Positions 14,717 through 23,958 of a stretch of 45,512 nucleotides of DNA are shown here, one piece after another. The notes beneath the pieces were generated by a model. It saw only the letters and a list, made by a program, of their open reading frames with translations, searched no databases and was not told the origin of the DNA. The stretch is from NCBI GenBank assembly GCA_014762755.1, contig JABURI010000262.1, positions 1-45,512 on the forward strand. The letters run 5' to 3'. This stretch comes from Marinobacter sp. Its GTDB lineage: Bacteria; Pseudomonadota; Gammaproteobacteria; Pseudomonadales; Oleiphilaceae. The position numbers and the translations under genes were made by a program. Every line of letters begins with the position of its first letter. Position 1 is the first letter of the stretch.

Positions 14717-15891
14717 TGAAGACTTGGTGGAATGGCCTCGGAGCCGAAGACAGACTCAAGTACCGGAAATATAGCATTGCCGCTGGTTTCCTCGCTCTCT
14801 TGCTGTTCGTTTACTATGCCTCCGGTCAAGACGAAAAAGAGCCAGTCAAAGAGGTTGAAACGACAGACCTATCTCTAGGTGCCGATCTCCTGGAAGACGA
14901 CATCCGTGCAAAAGTAGACAAGGATTTGAAGCACGTCGGCGAGACACTTGCCGAAATGGAGCGTCGACAACGCCAATATGACTCTCTGCTTGCGGCGCTT
15001 GAGACCTCTCAGAACGATTTGAAGCGGCAGGGTCAGGGTGAAGAAACCGGAAAAGAGGAAATGGTGAATCCCCTTTCCGACTTCGAAGCTCCGGAAGCCG
15101 GAGGCGAAGTATCTTATCCGGAGCCTCCAACCTATGTTCCCAGTTATAGCGCGTCCGAATCCTCCCTCAACGATATTCCGGTTGAAGCGAGAATTGTCGG
15201 CGGTATTGGCCGTGCCCCTGGTGCCGACTTTCAACCGGAGACAGTTTCAAAAAAAAAGAATTCGATCTACATGCCACCCAGCCACATGCCTGCAATTCTG
15301 CTGACTGGTATTCGTGCCCTTACTTCGGAACTAGGTGACGCAAATCCTGAGCCTGTAATGCTTCGGGTTCAGGCGCCGGCGGTGCTTCCAAACAGTGTCA
15401 AAGCCAACCTGAAAGGCTGCTTTGTCATCGCCAATGCGACGGCAAATCTCGCTCAGGAGCGTGTAAACCTTCAGTTGGTCAGTCTTTCCTGCATGAGCCT
15501 GGATGGAACAGCGGTCATTGATCAGCCAGTTCAGGGGTTCGTCGCTGACAGTGACGGCGTGCGCGGGCTTACCGGTCCAGTTGTTTCAAAGATGGGCGCT
15601 CATGTAATGCGGATGATCGTCGCAGGCCTCTTCGAGGGAGCAGGAAACGGCATTGCGGGTGCGGCTGCTACAACCTCGACTTCGGCGCTTGGAACAACAC
15701 AAATCGTCGACACAGACTCAATCGTTCAATCCGCCGGCGGTCAAGCTCTCAAGTCTGGCTCTGAAGCCGTCCAAAAACTGTTTTTGGATCTCGCAAAACA
15801 AACCGTTCCCATCATTGAGGTCGGCGCAGCCAAAAGGCTAACCGTGGTCATCCAGAAAGGAACGGATCTCAGCATTATGGAGAAAGGCTAA
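14716..15891 (+). CDS. traB: TraB, envelope-spanning core protein
   Basis: The 391-aa VirB10-like protein begins with a short cytoplasmic part and a single membrane helix (YSIAAGFLALLLFVYYASG). A coiled coil follows (VGETLAEMERRQRQYDSLLA), then a proline-rich periplasmic spacer (SYPEPPTYVPSY). The conserved C-terminal domain shows VMLRVQAPAVLPN and KGCFVIANATANLAQERVNL. The end (AAKRLTVVIQKGTDL) matches the family. TraB links energy at the inner membrane to the outer-membrane ring. It overlaps both neighbours by one base. Confidence 0.92.
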   Translation: MKTWWNGLGAEDRLKYRKYSIAAGFLALLLFVYYASGQDEKEPVKEVETTDLSLGADLLEDDIRAKVDKDLKHVGETLAEMERRQRQYDSLLAALETSQNDLKRQGQGEETGKEEMVNPLSDFEAPEAGGEVSYPEPPTYVPSYSASESSLNDIPVEARIVGGIGRAPGADFQPETVSKKKNSIYMPPSHMPAILLTGIRALTSELGDANPEPVMLRVQAPAVLPNSVKANLKGCFVIANATANLAQERVNLQLVSLSCMSLDGTAVIDQPVQGFVADSDGVRGLTGPVVSKMGAHVMRMIVAGLFEGAGNGIAGAAATTSTSALGTTQIVDTDSIVQSAGGQALKSGSEAVQKLFLDLAKQTVPIIEVGAAKRLTVVIQKGTDLSIMEKG

Positions 15892-16481
15892 TGAAAAAAT
15901 TTACTCTGCTGTTGGCGGTTAGCCTCTTGGGCGGCTGTTCTCTGGTGCCTTATGAAAACGAGTTCTCCTGCAACCTACAGGACAACTTTGGAAAATGTAT
16001 CTCTGTCGAAGATGCTTATGAGGAGGCGGTGACGGGGGTAGAAAAGTATCCGCACATGACCAGGGCGTCCGAGCAAGCGCGGCAAGCCAGAGCGGAGCGA
16101 AAAAACAAGTTGGCTGGATCCCAGCGTGTAAAGGAGCAACCAATCGCTGTGTCGACATCCTATGACGCGCCGACGCCCTCTCACACAGAAGATCCTTCTT
16201 TTGCGCCCCCTCAGTCAGCATACAGCGGCTACCGCGACCAGGTTTATGATCAGCTTGGAACCATGATTCAGGCGCCTCGGACGCCTATGATCAAACCTCC
16301 GCGATCAGTCCGCACCATGATTCTTCCCTACTCCAGTGAACTGAAACGCAACCGGCTATACATGCCCCGATTCGTCTACAGCATTGTCGAGGAACCGCGT
16401 TTCGTTATGGGCCAATACCTTTATAAGAAGCCGGAGCTTACTGACTCTCTGATTGACCAGGTGCAAGGGAGCAACCAATGA
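15891..16481 (+). CDS. traV: TraV, outer-membrane lipoprotein
   Basis: The 196-aa protein has a lipoprotein signal, with the lipobox LLGGC and the modified cysteine at residue 16. Two further cysteines follow in NEFSCNLQDNFGKCISVEDA, a TraV hallmark. The C-terminal half is proline-rich and ends with PRFVYSIVEEPRFVMGQYL. TraV anchors the TraK-TraB ring in the outer membrane (VirB7-like). It overlaps traC by 4 bp. Confidence 0.9.
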   Translation: MKKFTLLLAVSLLGGCSLVPYENEFSCNLQDNFGKCISVEDAYEEAVTGVEKYPHMTRASEQARQARAERKNKLAGSQRVKEQPIAVSTSYDAPTPSHTEDPSFAPPQSAYSGYRDQVYDQLGTMIQAPRTPMIKPPRSVRTMILPYSSELKRNRLYMPRFVYSIVEEPRFVMGQYLYKKPELTDSLIDQVQGSNQ

Positions 16482-18979
16482 CCGCTGAAGAGAAAGTAGG
16501 CCCCCTCTCAAGAATCTGGTCGTTGATCGTTGGCGACAATGGCGGCATCACGCACAGGGACCTTGAGCAAGAGCTTCGCCGAAACAAATTTTCTGACTTT
16601 TTACCATGGGTAAGTTTCGATGAAGAGCTGGGCGCCTTCCAGACCCTGGATAACCGCTACGGCTACCTTTTCGAGATCTGCCCTCTCACCTTTTTGGGCG
16701 GGCGTGACCTTAAACAATTAGAAACGTTTTTATCGGTCACCTACCCGAAAAGAACCCAGATCCAAATCATGCTGGCGCCTGATCACAATGTGAACGGCAT
16801 CCTTCAGGCCTATTCGCGCAACAAACAGCGCCGAACACCTCTGCTCCAGAAATCCATCGAGCAATACACCAGCTTCCTAAAAGCCGGCACAAAGGGAATG
16901 CGGTGCTATCACGGCATTCCCGTTCGAAATTGGCGAGCGTTTGTCTGCATCAAGACTGTGAAACCTCTATCAAGTGAAGTGCTGTCGATCGCTGAAGAAA
17001 CCTTGCAAGCCGCCCATCTTGCGCCCGCGCGGATGGGGGCAAATCATCTAGTTGCCTGGGCACGGCAGTTTTTCAACGATGCCGACGCCGATCCGAACGG
17101 CAATGTTGATTCCCGGCTTCCGCTGCGAAAGCAGATCATCAATGCTGAAACCAAAATTGAGTTCTCAGGTGGCGAAAAACCGTTTCGCTTGGGCAAGCGC
17201 TTTGGTCGAGTGATTACGCCAAAGGTTAACGCAAAATCCATCGATACCTTCACCACCAACACCCTGACCGGTGGCGTAATGGGCGCACCGGATGATCCCG
17301 ATCAGATAACCACGCCTTTTATTTTCAGCCTCAACATTGTTTTCGAGGACATAAAAACCTCTCTGCACCAAAAGGCCAGCGCCACCATGGCGCAAAAAGG
17401 CACAGGCTCTTTTGCAAAGGCCATTCAGAAAAGAACTGAGGAGTTTAGCTGGGCTCTGGACAAGCTCGAATCGGAACGGTTTATGACAATCATTCCATCC
17501 TTGGTCATCCTCGGAGATACCGAAGCGGAATGCATTGATTCGGTGTCGCGCGCCCGTCGACTCTGGGAATCCAAAGATTTCGTGATGCAGGAAGAATCGG
17601 TGCTTGAGAAACCGATGCTGATTGCCTCTTTGCCGTTCGGTCTCTATGACATCGATAAAAACATCGGCTTGCTGGACCGACATTTCTACGCGCCACTGAG
17701 CGCCGTGGCTCGTTTCATGCCCATTCAAGGCGATTTTCGAGGATCCAGCGACCCCGCCCTACTCTACGTCGGGCGCAAAGGGCAGCTGGTCGGCATGGAC
17801 GTGTTCGACAAGCGAGCACCCAACCATAACTTCCTCATTGCCGCCGGTTCGGGTGCGGGCAAGTCCTACACGCTCAACGATCTCTGCAAAAACTATTACG
17901 CTGCAGGCTCATTGGTTCGAGTAACCGACATTGGTTACAGCCTTCAGAAGCAATGCGATATGGTCGGCGGCCGGTTTATGGATTTCGGCAAAGAGCGGAT
18001 CACGATCAATCCGTTCAACACCAACTCCAAGGATGAGGATGACCGAAACGCGGACCTCATGACCACCGCCAACATCCTCGCTGAAATGGCATATTCCGCT
18101 TCTCGCCAACCGCTGCACGAAACGGAATGGACGTTGATCAAGGAAGCCGTTCGTTGGACTGCAGACCGCGGCGACATCGTCAACGGAATCGATGCTGTTC
18201 AACACTACTTGAAGTCCTATCCAAAACTCGCCTCTGACCAGGGCGAACCGCTGCCTAGTGCGGTCTCCAAGGCTCACGAACTCGCCTTCAACCTGCACGA
18301 TTTCACGACGAAAGGCGTGTACGGGCGTTTTTTCAATGGCGCCGGCGGATTCGATATTTCGAACGATGGTTTCGTAGTCCTGGAGCTTGAAAAGCTTTCA
18401 GGTCAAGCCGAGCTGTTCAACGTGGTGATTATGCAGGTGATGAACTCGGTCACCCAGGATCTTTACCTTTCCGATCGCTCCGAACAACGCTTCGTGCTGT
18501 TCGAAGAGGCCTGGCGATACTTTTCAGATTCCCGGGGGGAGGAGAACAACCGACTCGGCAACCTGATTGAAGAGGGCTATCGCCGCGCCCGCAAGTACTC
18601 CGGGGCCTTTGGCATTGTTACGCAGAGCCCGCTGGATCTCCGGAAATTCGGCCCTGTCGGACAGGTCATCAAGAATAACGCTGCATTCAAGTTTTACCTT
18701 GAATGCGAGGACTACGCGAAGGCTGTAGATGAAGGGGTTCTCGACTACGAGGGCCTGGCTGTCGATCTCCTGAACTCCGTAAAAGCCAACAAACCCAAAT
18801 ACTCTGAGATCTTCTTTGATACGCCGTTTGGCCGGGGTATCGGCAGGCTGTCTGTGGATCCCTGGAATCACTGGATCGCAACGTCCGACGGCAAGGAGGT
18901 TGCCAAATATAACGCACTGATTGCTCAGGGTATGACGCCAGCTCAGGCGGTGTCCAAACTATCCGGAGTGCCACTTTAA
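16478..18979 (+). CDS. traC: TraC, type IV secretion ATPase
   Basis: The 833-aa VirB4-like ATPase has an N-terminal TraC domain (FSDFLPWVSFDEELGAFQTL and LFEICPLTFLGG) followed by the motor domain. The Walker A motif AAGSGAGKSYTLND lies near residues 454-467 and the Walker B-like RFVLFEEAWRYF near 669-680. The arginine-rich YRRARKYSG and the GIVTQSPLDL segment near 705-725 complete the active site. TraC powers pilus assembly and substrate transfer from the cytoplasmic face. It starts within traV and ends in a one-base overlap with the next gene. Confidence 0.95.
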   Translation: MTAEEKVGPLSRIWSLIVGDNGGITHRDLEQELRRNKFSDFLPWVSFDEELGAFQTLDNRYGYLFEICPLTFLGGRDLKQLETFLSVTYPKRTQIQIMLAPDHNVNGILQAYSRNKQRRTPLLQKSIEQYTSFLKAGTKGMRCYHGIPVRNWRAFVCIKTVKPLSSEVLSIAEETLQAAHLAPARMGANHLVAWARQFFNDADADPNGNVDSRLPLRKQIINAETKIEFSGGEKPFRLGKRFGRVITPKVNAKSIDTFTTNTLTGGVMGAPDDPDQITTPFIFSLNIVFEDIKTSLHQKASATMAQKGTGSFAKAIQKRTEEFSWALDKLESERFMTIIPSLVILGDTEAECIDSVSRARRLWESKDFVMQEESVLEKPMLIASLPFGLYDIDKNIGLLDRHFYAPLSAVARFMPIQGDFRGSSDPALLYVGRKGQLVGMDVFDKRAPNHNFLIAAGSGAGKSYTLNDLCKNYYAAGSLVRVTDIGYSLQKQCDMVGGRFMDFGKERITINPFNTNSKDEDDRNADLMTTANILAEMAYSASRQPLHETEWTLIKEAVRWTADRGDIVNGIDAVQHYLKSYPKLASDQGEPLPSAVSKAHELAFNLHDFTTKGVYGRFFNGAGGFDISNDGFVVLELEKLSGQAELFNVVIMQVMNSVTQDLYLSDRSEQRFVLFEEAWRYFSDSRGEENNRLGNLIEEGYRRARKYSGAFGIVTQSPLDLRKFGPVGQVIKNNAAFKFYLECEDYAKAVDEGVLDYEGLAVDLLNSVKANKPKYSEIFFDTPFGRGIGRLSVDPWNHWIATSDGKEVAKYNALIAQGMTPAQAVSKLSGVPL

Positions 18980-20913
18980 TGGATCGCTGGATTCTGCTCG
19001 TCCTCATAGGACTTTTACCGGGATTTGTATCGGCAGATCCGGCATCCGTCACTGAGGCCGAGACCACTGTGGGCAATGCTAGAAGCAGCTACGGAAGCGC
19101 CGAAGCCATCCAACAGAACTTCACTACACCTCTGATGTCTGCCGACGCCATGAAGACGTTCGATGGCCAGAGCTTCGATGCCAATTTGGGCTGCAGCGGC
19201 TCTCAGAAGTTTTTGGAAATATTCGTTGCACCCTCGGCCAGCGGTGACATTGGCACCTTGACGGTCTCTCAAGATAGCGACCTGGACGGCACGATTGATC
19301 GGGTATTTACACCAGGGGTTCCGGTGTCCGGTGTATGTGCAAACGGAGCTGTTTCGTGTAACGCAGGGACCTGGGACAACTGCTCGGGACTGTCTTGGGT
19401 GGTGAACGGCTCAGGCGAAATCGGCATGACCCCGATTCCCCTAAACAAGCTGGGCGGGTGCTATTGCGTGAATAACTCATGCGGGACTGGCCTAGTTATG
19501 AGCAACTTGGACAAAGTCCTTAATGATTTGGGGGGAGGCGCAACCGGTACGCTGACATCGCAAATGGACTATCTCACGGTTTCCGAAGTGGGTGTGACCG
19601 GGCCGATGATTAAGTTTTACGCACAGAAGGCCGGTGACTGCGCTGCGGGCTCGCCAATGCTGAAAGCCTACAACAGCACGCCGGGTAACCTCGCCAGCGA
19701 TGCTTTCTCCGCCTCTGCCGCTGATCCGGAATTTAATTTGATTACGACATCTCCGGCCGCTACAGCGGACCCTGTCCAAATCAAAACCTGCCAAATAACC
19801 CGGAACGTGCCAGTGGAAGAAGTCACACTGAACGACATCATTGAATATGCCGGCGGTTCTGGAAACATTTTTCCATGCGGCCCAGATTGCCTTCAGCTTT
19901 CATTAGGGCAAGTTGGCGACAACTATTGGGCCGGTAGCTGCAGAATGTATGAGCGCCAGGTTCAATTCAATGTCTTGGACCCAAGCCGGATTTTGGAAGC
20001 AAAAATCAACTACGCAAAATTCGATGACTGGATGCAGATCTACGCCGATGCCGACCTGCTTTGGAATGGCCCCTACGGAAACTGGACGGGTACCGGACGA
20101 CCACCGGGTGCTTGCGAGCTCTCAACCAACTGGGTCCGCTCGCCAAATGTCGACTTTAAGAGTTATCTGACGGGTGGACCCGTCGACTTCAAAATTAGAG
20201 TGGAAGTTACGGGGAATGGCGAAGGCTACGCGCTCGCAAAAATAAAGGTCGATACCGACTGTAAACTCAAACCTGACACCATTTCAAACAGCTGTAGTGC
20301 ATACCAAAGTGACCCTGAATGCACACTCATGGAAGAACAAGTGGACGGGGTTTGGACATATCAGAATTTCGTCAATACCGGTCTTACTCCGTTGCCGTCC
20401 ACCCAAGTGATCAATGGTTCAACCTGCTCGTTTACACCTACACGCCCCTGGTGGCAAAAAACGCGCAAATATCGCTGTCAGGTCACCGGTACATACGACT
20501 TCGATGACGCCCTCGAACGGGCTGACAACGTTCAAGCCAGCACCACGAACACTGGCTATCAAGACTATTTGAAGCAGTCTAACGGTAGTGTTCTGACGCC
20601 GACAGAAAGCCTTTCTGTTCTGGAAGAGGTTTCAGTGCCTGCCTGCACACAGGCATGCAAGACCAGAAAGCCGCGCTTAGCAACTGACGCGGTTCAGAAC
20701 GGCGTCGTGCAGGAGAACCGCACAGACCCCCATACCTTCGATTACTTCTTCCACGAGTGTTCCGCTGGCGTTTGTCCGGCTGGACCCGGAGAGACAGTCG
20801 TTCAGTCGTGTGGATGTCTTAATGAATTCGCAGAAGCCGCAGCAACATTGCAGGCCGTTCGCCAAGCATCAAGGGATACGATATGCAGTTCAGGCACAGC
20901 CAACCCGCTTTAA
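18979..20913 (+). CDS. traN: TraN-like cysteine-rich mating-pair protein, N-terminal half protein
   Basis: The 644-aa exported protein (signal MDRWILLVLIGLLPGFVSA) contains about 30 cysteines. Its C-terminal part (VPACTQACKTRKPR, TFDYFFHECSAGVCP, VVQSCGCLNEFAEAA, RQASRDTICSSG) matches the middle of long TraN proteins of the SXT and IncA/C type. The typical TraN C-terminus is not here; it is in the next gene. TraN sits in the outer membrane and stabilises the mating pair by binding a recipient receptor. It overlaps the next gene by 31 bp in another frame. Because the second gene has its own signal peptide, this looks like a genuine split, not a frameshift. Confidence 0.75.
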   Translation: MDRWILLVLIGLLPGFVSADPASVTEAETTVGNARSSYGSAEAIQQNFTTPLMSADAMKTFDGQSFDANLGCSGSQKFLEIFVAPSASGDIGTLTVSQDSDLDGTIDRVFTPGVPVSGVCANGAVSCNAGTWDNCSGLSWVVNGSGEIGMTPIPLNKLGGCYCVNNSCGTGLVMSNLDKVLNDLGGGATGTLTSQMDYLTVSEVGVTGPMIKFYAQKAGDCAAGSPMLKAYNSTPGNLASDAFSASAADPEFNLITTSPAATADPVQIKTCQITRNVPVEEVTLNDIIEYAGGSGNIFPCGPDCLQLSLGQVGDNYWAGSCRMYERQVQFNVLDPSRILEAKINYAKFDDWMQIYADADLLWNGPYGNWTGTGRPPGACELSTNWVRSPNVDFKSYLTGGPVDFKIRVEVTGNGEGYALAKIKVDTDCKLKPDTISNSCSAYQSDPECTLMEEQVDGVWTYQNFVNTGLTPLPSTQVINGSTCSFTPTRPWWQKTRKYRCQVTGTYDFDDALERADNVQASTTNTGYQDYLKQSNGSVLTPTESLSVLEEVSVPACTQACKTRKPRLATDAVQNGVVQENRTDPHTFDYFFHECSAGVCPAGPGETVVQSCGCLNEFAEAAATLQAVRQASRDTICSSGTANPL

Positions 20914-22355
20914 TTGGACTTTTAAGCCTCTTTCTCCCTCTCGGCTCAGTTTATGCGGCCAACTGGTCCTGTGGCCAAGATCTCAATATGAATGGTGATC
21001 TTGGCCAACCAGGTGAGACGGCTTCATGTTTTGAATCGCCAAGCGGGGGAGCGCTATGTCCAATTTCCGCCGTTGACTGTAGCTCAAGTCAACAAATGGT
21101 CTGCACGAACCCGGTTGCTTTGAATTTTGATGTGAAAGTCGCTCGGCAATTCGGGTCCTTCACGGTCGGATTCGATCTCAAGACTGGTGCCGTAACATCA
21201 GGCCCCACTGGCTTGGTCGCACAGATCCCAACGCTCGATTTCGACAGCATTTGCACAAACAACAATCCGATCAGTGCTACTGGTTCCACAACTTGGGACG
21301 CCCCGAGCCTATCCGGTACCAACTTCCTGGGCACAACGCTTGTGAACCTAGTGACCACCCCAAGCTGTGCAAACGGTTTAGTCGGCACAATCCAGATCAC
21401 TGACAATTACACTGGGGGCCTCCCCTCACAAACAGGCGGACAAGTTTCTTTCTCTACCACATCTGAAACCTGCGCCCTAGAAACCCAACACGCCTGCCCT
21501 TTAGGTAACAGCTATTCCTGCATGGAAAACGCCGCCGGACAACAACAGTGCAGCCCCAATGCCTGTGTTGATCTGGCAACCCAAGTGCCGGTGGTCGACG
21601 ACATCGATACTGGAATGTATCAGGACGATGGCACGACCGCAGCCGATGGAACCTGCCTGGGACAGATGATGATTTTTGCAGGTAGAGCAATGAGGTGTGA
21701 TAAAGCAGGAGTATCTACCGCGTTCCAGAATTGCTGCAAAAACACAGGCAAAGTGCTTGCGGATGACACCGGCGACTCTGGTTCCCCGACCCAGATGATT
21801 ACTTCAGTCTACGACTCGATTACGCAGGGCAAATCGGAGTATGAAGCTGCGTTGGCCGCCGGCGCACCTACGATGGTGGCGGCGAATGCGGCGGCCACGG
21901 TGGCTGGGGATGTCATGTCAAACTATGGCGTAGTCGTAGATCCAACGGCCATGGTCGGCGCTGTAATCGACTACTTCACACAGTCCTGCGATCAAACATC
22001 TACGGAAACGGGTGTTCTTAATGGCTCAGGGTTTTGCTACGAGATTGGAGAATACTGCCGGGAAGAATGGGAATTTGTTGGGTGCGTCCAAAAAGCAAAA
22101 TCGTATTGCTGTTTCAATTCGAAAATGGGTCGCATCATCCATCAACAAGGCCGAGCGCAGCTCAACTCTGTGGCCGGCTTCGGTACCCCGGAAGCTCCGA
22201 ACTGTCGCGGGCTGACACCCGAGGAGTTCCAATCAATCGACTTTTCTAAGATCGATTTCAGCGAATATTACGGTGACCTGGTACCAGACACCATGACTCA
22301 AATTGAAGGGAAGATTTCTAATGGTGTTACGGATTTTTATAACAGTAATCAGTAG
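20883..22355 (+). CDS. traN: TraN-like protein, C-terminal half with its own signal peptide
   Basis: The 490-aa protein starts MQFRHSQPALIGLLSLFLPL with cleavage near VYA-ANW. The last 200 residues are a typical TraN end: MIFAGRAMRCDKAG, NCCKNTGKV, CYEIGEYCREEWEFVGC, KSYCCFNSKMGRIIHQQGR and NCRGLTPEEFQSIDFSKIDF. The first 200 residues are serine/threonine- and glycine-rich with scattered cysteines and no family I know. They may be the receptor-contacting part. Together with the upstream gene it supplies the full TraN content in two secreted chains, which could form a heterodimer. Confidence 0.8.
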   Translation: MQFRHSQPALIGLLSLFLPLGSVYAANWSCGQDLNMNGDLGQPGETASCFESPSGGALCPISAVDCSSSQQMVCTNPVALNFDVKVARQFGSFTVGFDLKTGAVTSGPTGLVAQIPTLDFDSICTNNNPISATGSTTWDAPSLSGTNFLGTTLVNLVTTPSCANGLVGTIQITDNYTGGLPSQTGGQVSFSTTSETCALETQHACPLGNSYSCMENAAGQQQCSPNACVDLATQVPVVDDIDTGMYQDDGTTAADGTCLGQMMIFAGRAMRCDKAGVSTAFQNCCKNTGKVLADDTGDSGSPTQMITSVYDSITQGKSEYEAALAAGAPTMVAANAAATVAGDVMSNYGVVVDPTAMVGAVIDYFTQSCDQTSTETGVLNGSGFCYEIGEYCREEWEFVGCVQKAKSYCCFNSKMGRIIHQQGRAQLNSVAGFGTPEAPNCRGLTPEEFQSIDFSKIDFSEYYGDLVPDTMTQIEGKISNGVTDFYNSNQ

Positions 22356-22899
22356 CTGTCTTGCCGGATCCCTGATTGCCGCCGAATCCCAAGTTCTTGG
22401 GCGCACCTATGAGATTGTTGAACCGGATGCACTGACTGAGATCCAGAGCAAGGTGGCTCAAGTTGATTGGGAAACAGTGATGAGTGACGGTGTTGCGCGC
22501 AATGCTGCCGCGCAAGCCGTGTCTCTGCCTCGCGCGCGGGAAGACCGCATTCGGTACCACATTCCTTATTACACGGCCGAATTCGATGTTAAGGACCAAA
22601 ATGGGCAAATCATCTATCCAAAGGGATTCCAATTTAATCCCCTGGAGCATGTTCGTCTTCCCCAGCGGCTTATGTTTATCTCAAAAGATGACCTTGCCTG
22701 GGCACAGGTTCACCTGAAATCCACGGATATGGTCATGATCACCTCAGGTGATTACCGGGATATCGCCATGGCTTTGCAGCGCCCTGTTTTCATTCTTACC
22801 CCTCCTGTTCGCGACCGTCTCTCACTGCAGTTTGTTCCATCGATCGTGACACAAGAGGGCAGCACCCTCCGAATCGAAGAACACTCGATCAATCTCTAA
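22321..22899 (+). CDS. traW: TraW, pilus assembly protein
   Basis: The ATG at 22321 follows a GAAGGGAAGA site and begins a signal peptide (VLRIFITVISSCLAGSLIAA), 192 aa. TraW landmarks are LGRTYEIVEPDAL, PRAREDRIRYHIPYYTAEFD, GFQFNPLEHVRLPQRLMFI and a thioredoxin-like second half (VMITSGDY, RPVFILTPPVRDRL). TraW works with TrbC in the periplasm in pilus assembly. It overlaps traN by 35 bp and ends the first transfer transcription unit before a new promoter. Confidence 0.9.
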   Translation: MVLRIFITVISSCLAGSLIAAESQVLGRTYEIVEPDALTEIQSKVAQVDWETVMSDGVARNAAAQAVSLPRAREDRIRYHIPYYTAEFDVKDQNGQIIYPKGFQFNPLEHVRLPQRLMFISKDDLAWAQVHLKSTDMVMITSGDYRDIAMALQRPVFILTPPVRDRLSLQFVPSIVTQEGSTLRIEEHSINL

Positions 22900-22903
22900 A
22901 TTT

Positions 22904-22939
22904 CATATAGTGCTATATACTAACATATATTGTTAGGCT
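22904..22939. promoter_or_regulatory. Tandem transfer operator ahead of traU, site set 4
   Basis: CATATA-GTGC-TATATA (22904-22919) is a full match and CATATA-TTGT-TAGGCT (22924-22939) is a half-degenerate copy. The centres are 20 bp apart. It lies in the 72-bp gap between traW and traU and suggests a second transfer promoter there. Confidence 0.6.
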
Positions 22940-22971
22940 AAACTTAGGGAAATTCCCGGACGTTTCTAGCC

Positions 22972-23958
22972 ATGATGAGTATTCGAGCAATCTTGCTTCT
23001 TTTAACACTGATAGGGGCTTACACGGCCCCTCAATCAGCCCTCGCGTCCAAATGCCCCTCTGGCGTCCTGAATCCTGTTACGGACGTCTCCTGGCAGTGC
23101 ATCTTCCCGATTCGCATTGGCGGGCTGAGCATCGGTAAAGGCGATTCAGGAATGCCCGATCCTGGTGCTGACTCCCCTTCCGTGCTCTGCAGCTGTAATT
23201 CAGGAGCGATCAATCGATACGGCATTGGTATTTCTATGTGGGAGCCCGCACGGCTGATTGATACCGTTTCAGATCCCTACTGCATGATGCCTCTCGGATT
23301 CAAGTTGATGAACACCGGCGGGAAACTGGGCGGATCGCACATGCAGGAAGATGGGCAGTCCAAAACCTTCCAGCAGATGCATTACTACTTCTTTCCCGCA
23401 TTTAGCATCTTGGGGCTGTTCTATGACATCCCCTGCATAGCAGAGCGAGAATTCGACGTAGCGATGATGACTGAACTCATCCCTACCTGGAACAACGAAA
23501 TTCTCTCGCTGATGATTCACCCCGAGTCGTTGCTGTTCGCCAACCCGGTCGCTCAACTGGCGTGCGCTGCGGATTCCTCTGGCGCCTTGGTTGGAAGGCC
23601 CGTTAATTCCCTCTTCTGGTGCATGGGATCGTGGTCAGGAGCCTATCCCCTGGCCGGGTCAATAACCGGCACGGATTACGTGACGGCGAATGCCGGGATC
23701 GCAGCCCGCGGAATCTACTTCATGGCTCGGATGGGACTACTAAAAGAATCCTCCTCAGATGGCTGCTATACCGCGCCAGTTCCCATTTGGTCCAAGGACA
23801 AATACAAGCTGCAACTGATGAAGCCTGTTCGGGACGATAGCTGCCGGCCGATCGGTCAAACCGGTTTGTTGTGGAGCCATTACAAGCACCCCCCCGCAGG
23901 CGGTGACAATTTTTCATGGATGGTGTTTAGGAGGCTCAACTGCTGTGTTTCTTATTAA
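22972..23958 (+). CDS. traU: TraU, mating-pair formation protein
   Basis: The 328-aa exported protein (signal RAILLLLTLIGAYTAPQSAL-A) matches TraU throughout. Landmarks are GVLNPVTDVSWQCIFPIRIG, CSCNSGAINRYGIGISMWEP, HYYFFPAFSILGLFYDIPC, LWSHYKHPPAGGDNFSW and a C-terminal RLNCC. It has about 14 cysteines and probably depends on DsbC. TraU is periplasmic and needed for efficient transfer. It is the first gene after an internal operator/promoter and overlaps trbC by 14 bp. Confidence 0.93.
   Translation: MMSIRAILLLLTLIGAYTAPQSALASKCPSGVLNPVTDVSWQCIFPIRIGGLSIGKGDSGMPDPGADSPSVLCSCNSGAINRYGIGISMWEPARLIDTVSDPYCMMPLGFKLMNTGGKLGGSHMQEDGQSKTFQQMHYYFFPAFSILGLFYDIPCIAEREFDVAMMTELIPTWNNEILSLMIHPESLLFANPVAQLACAADSSGALVGRPVNSLFWCMGSWSGAYPLAGSITGTDYVTANAGIAARGIYFMARMGLLKESSSDGCYTAPVPIWSKDKYKLQLMKPVRDDSCRPIGQTGLLWSHYKHPPAGGDNFSWMVFRRLNCCVSY

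Noticed and set aside
18979..22355. Frameshifted single traN gene
   Set aside because: The second frame starts with a complete signal peptide and has its own N-terminal domain, which a simple frameshift would not create.
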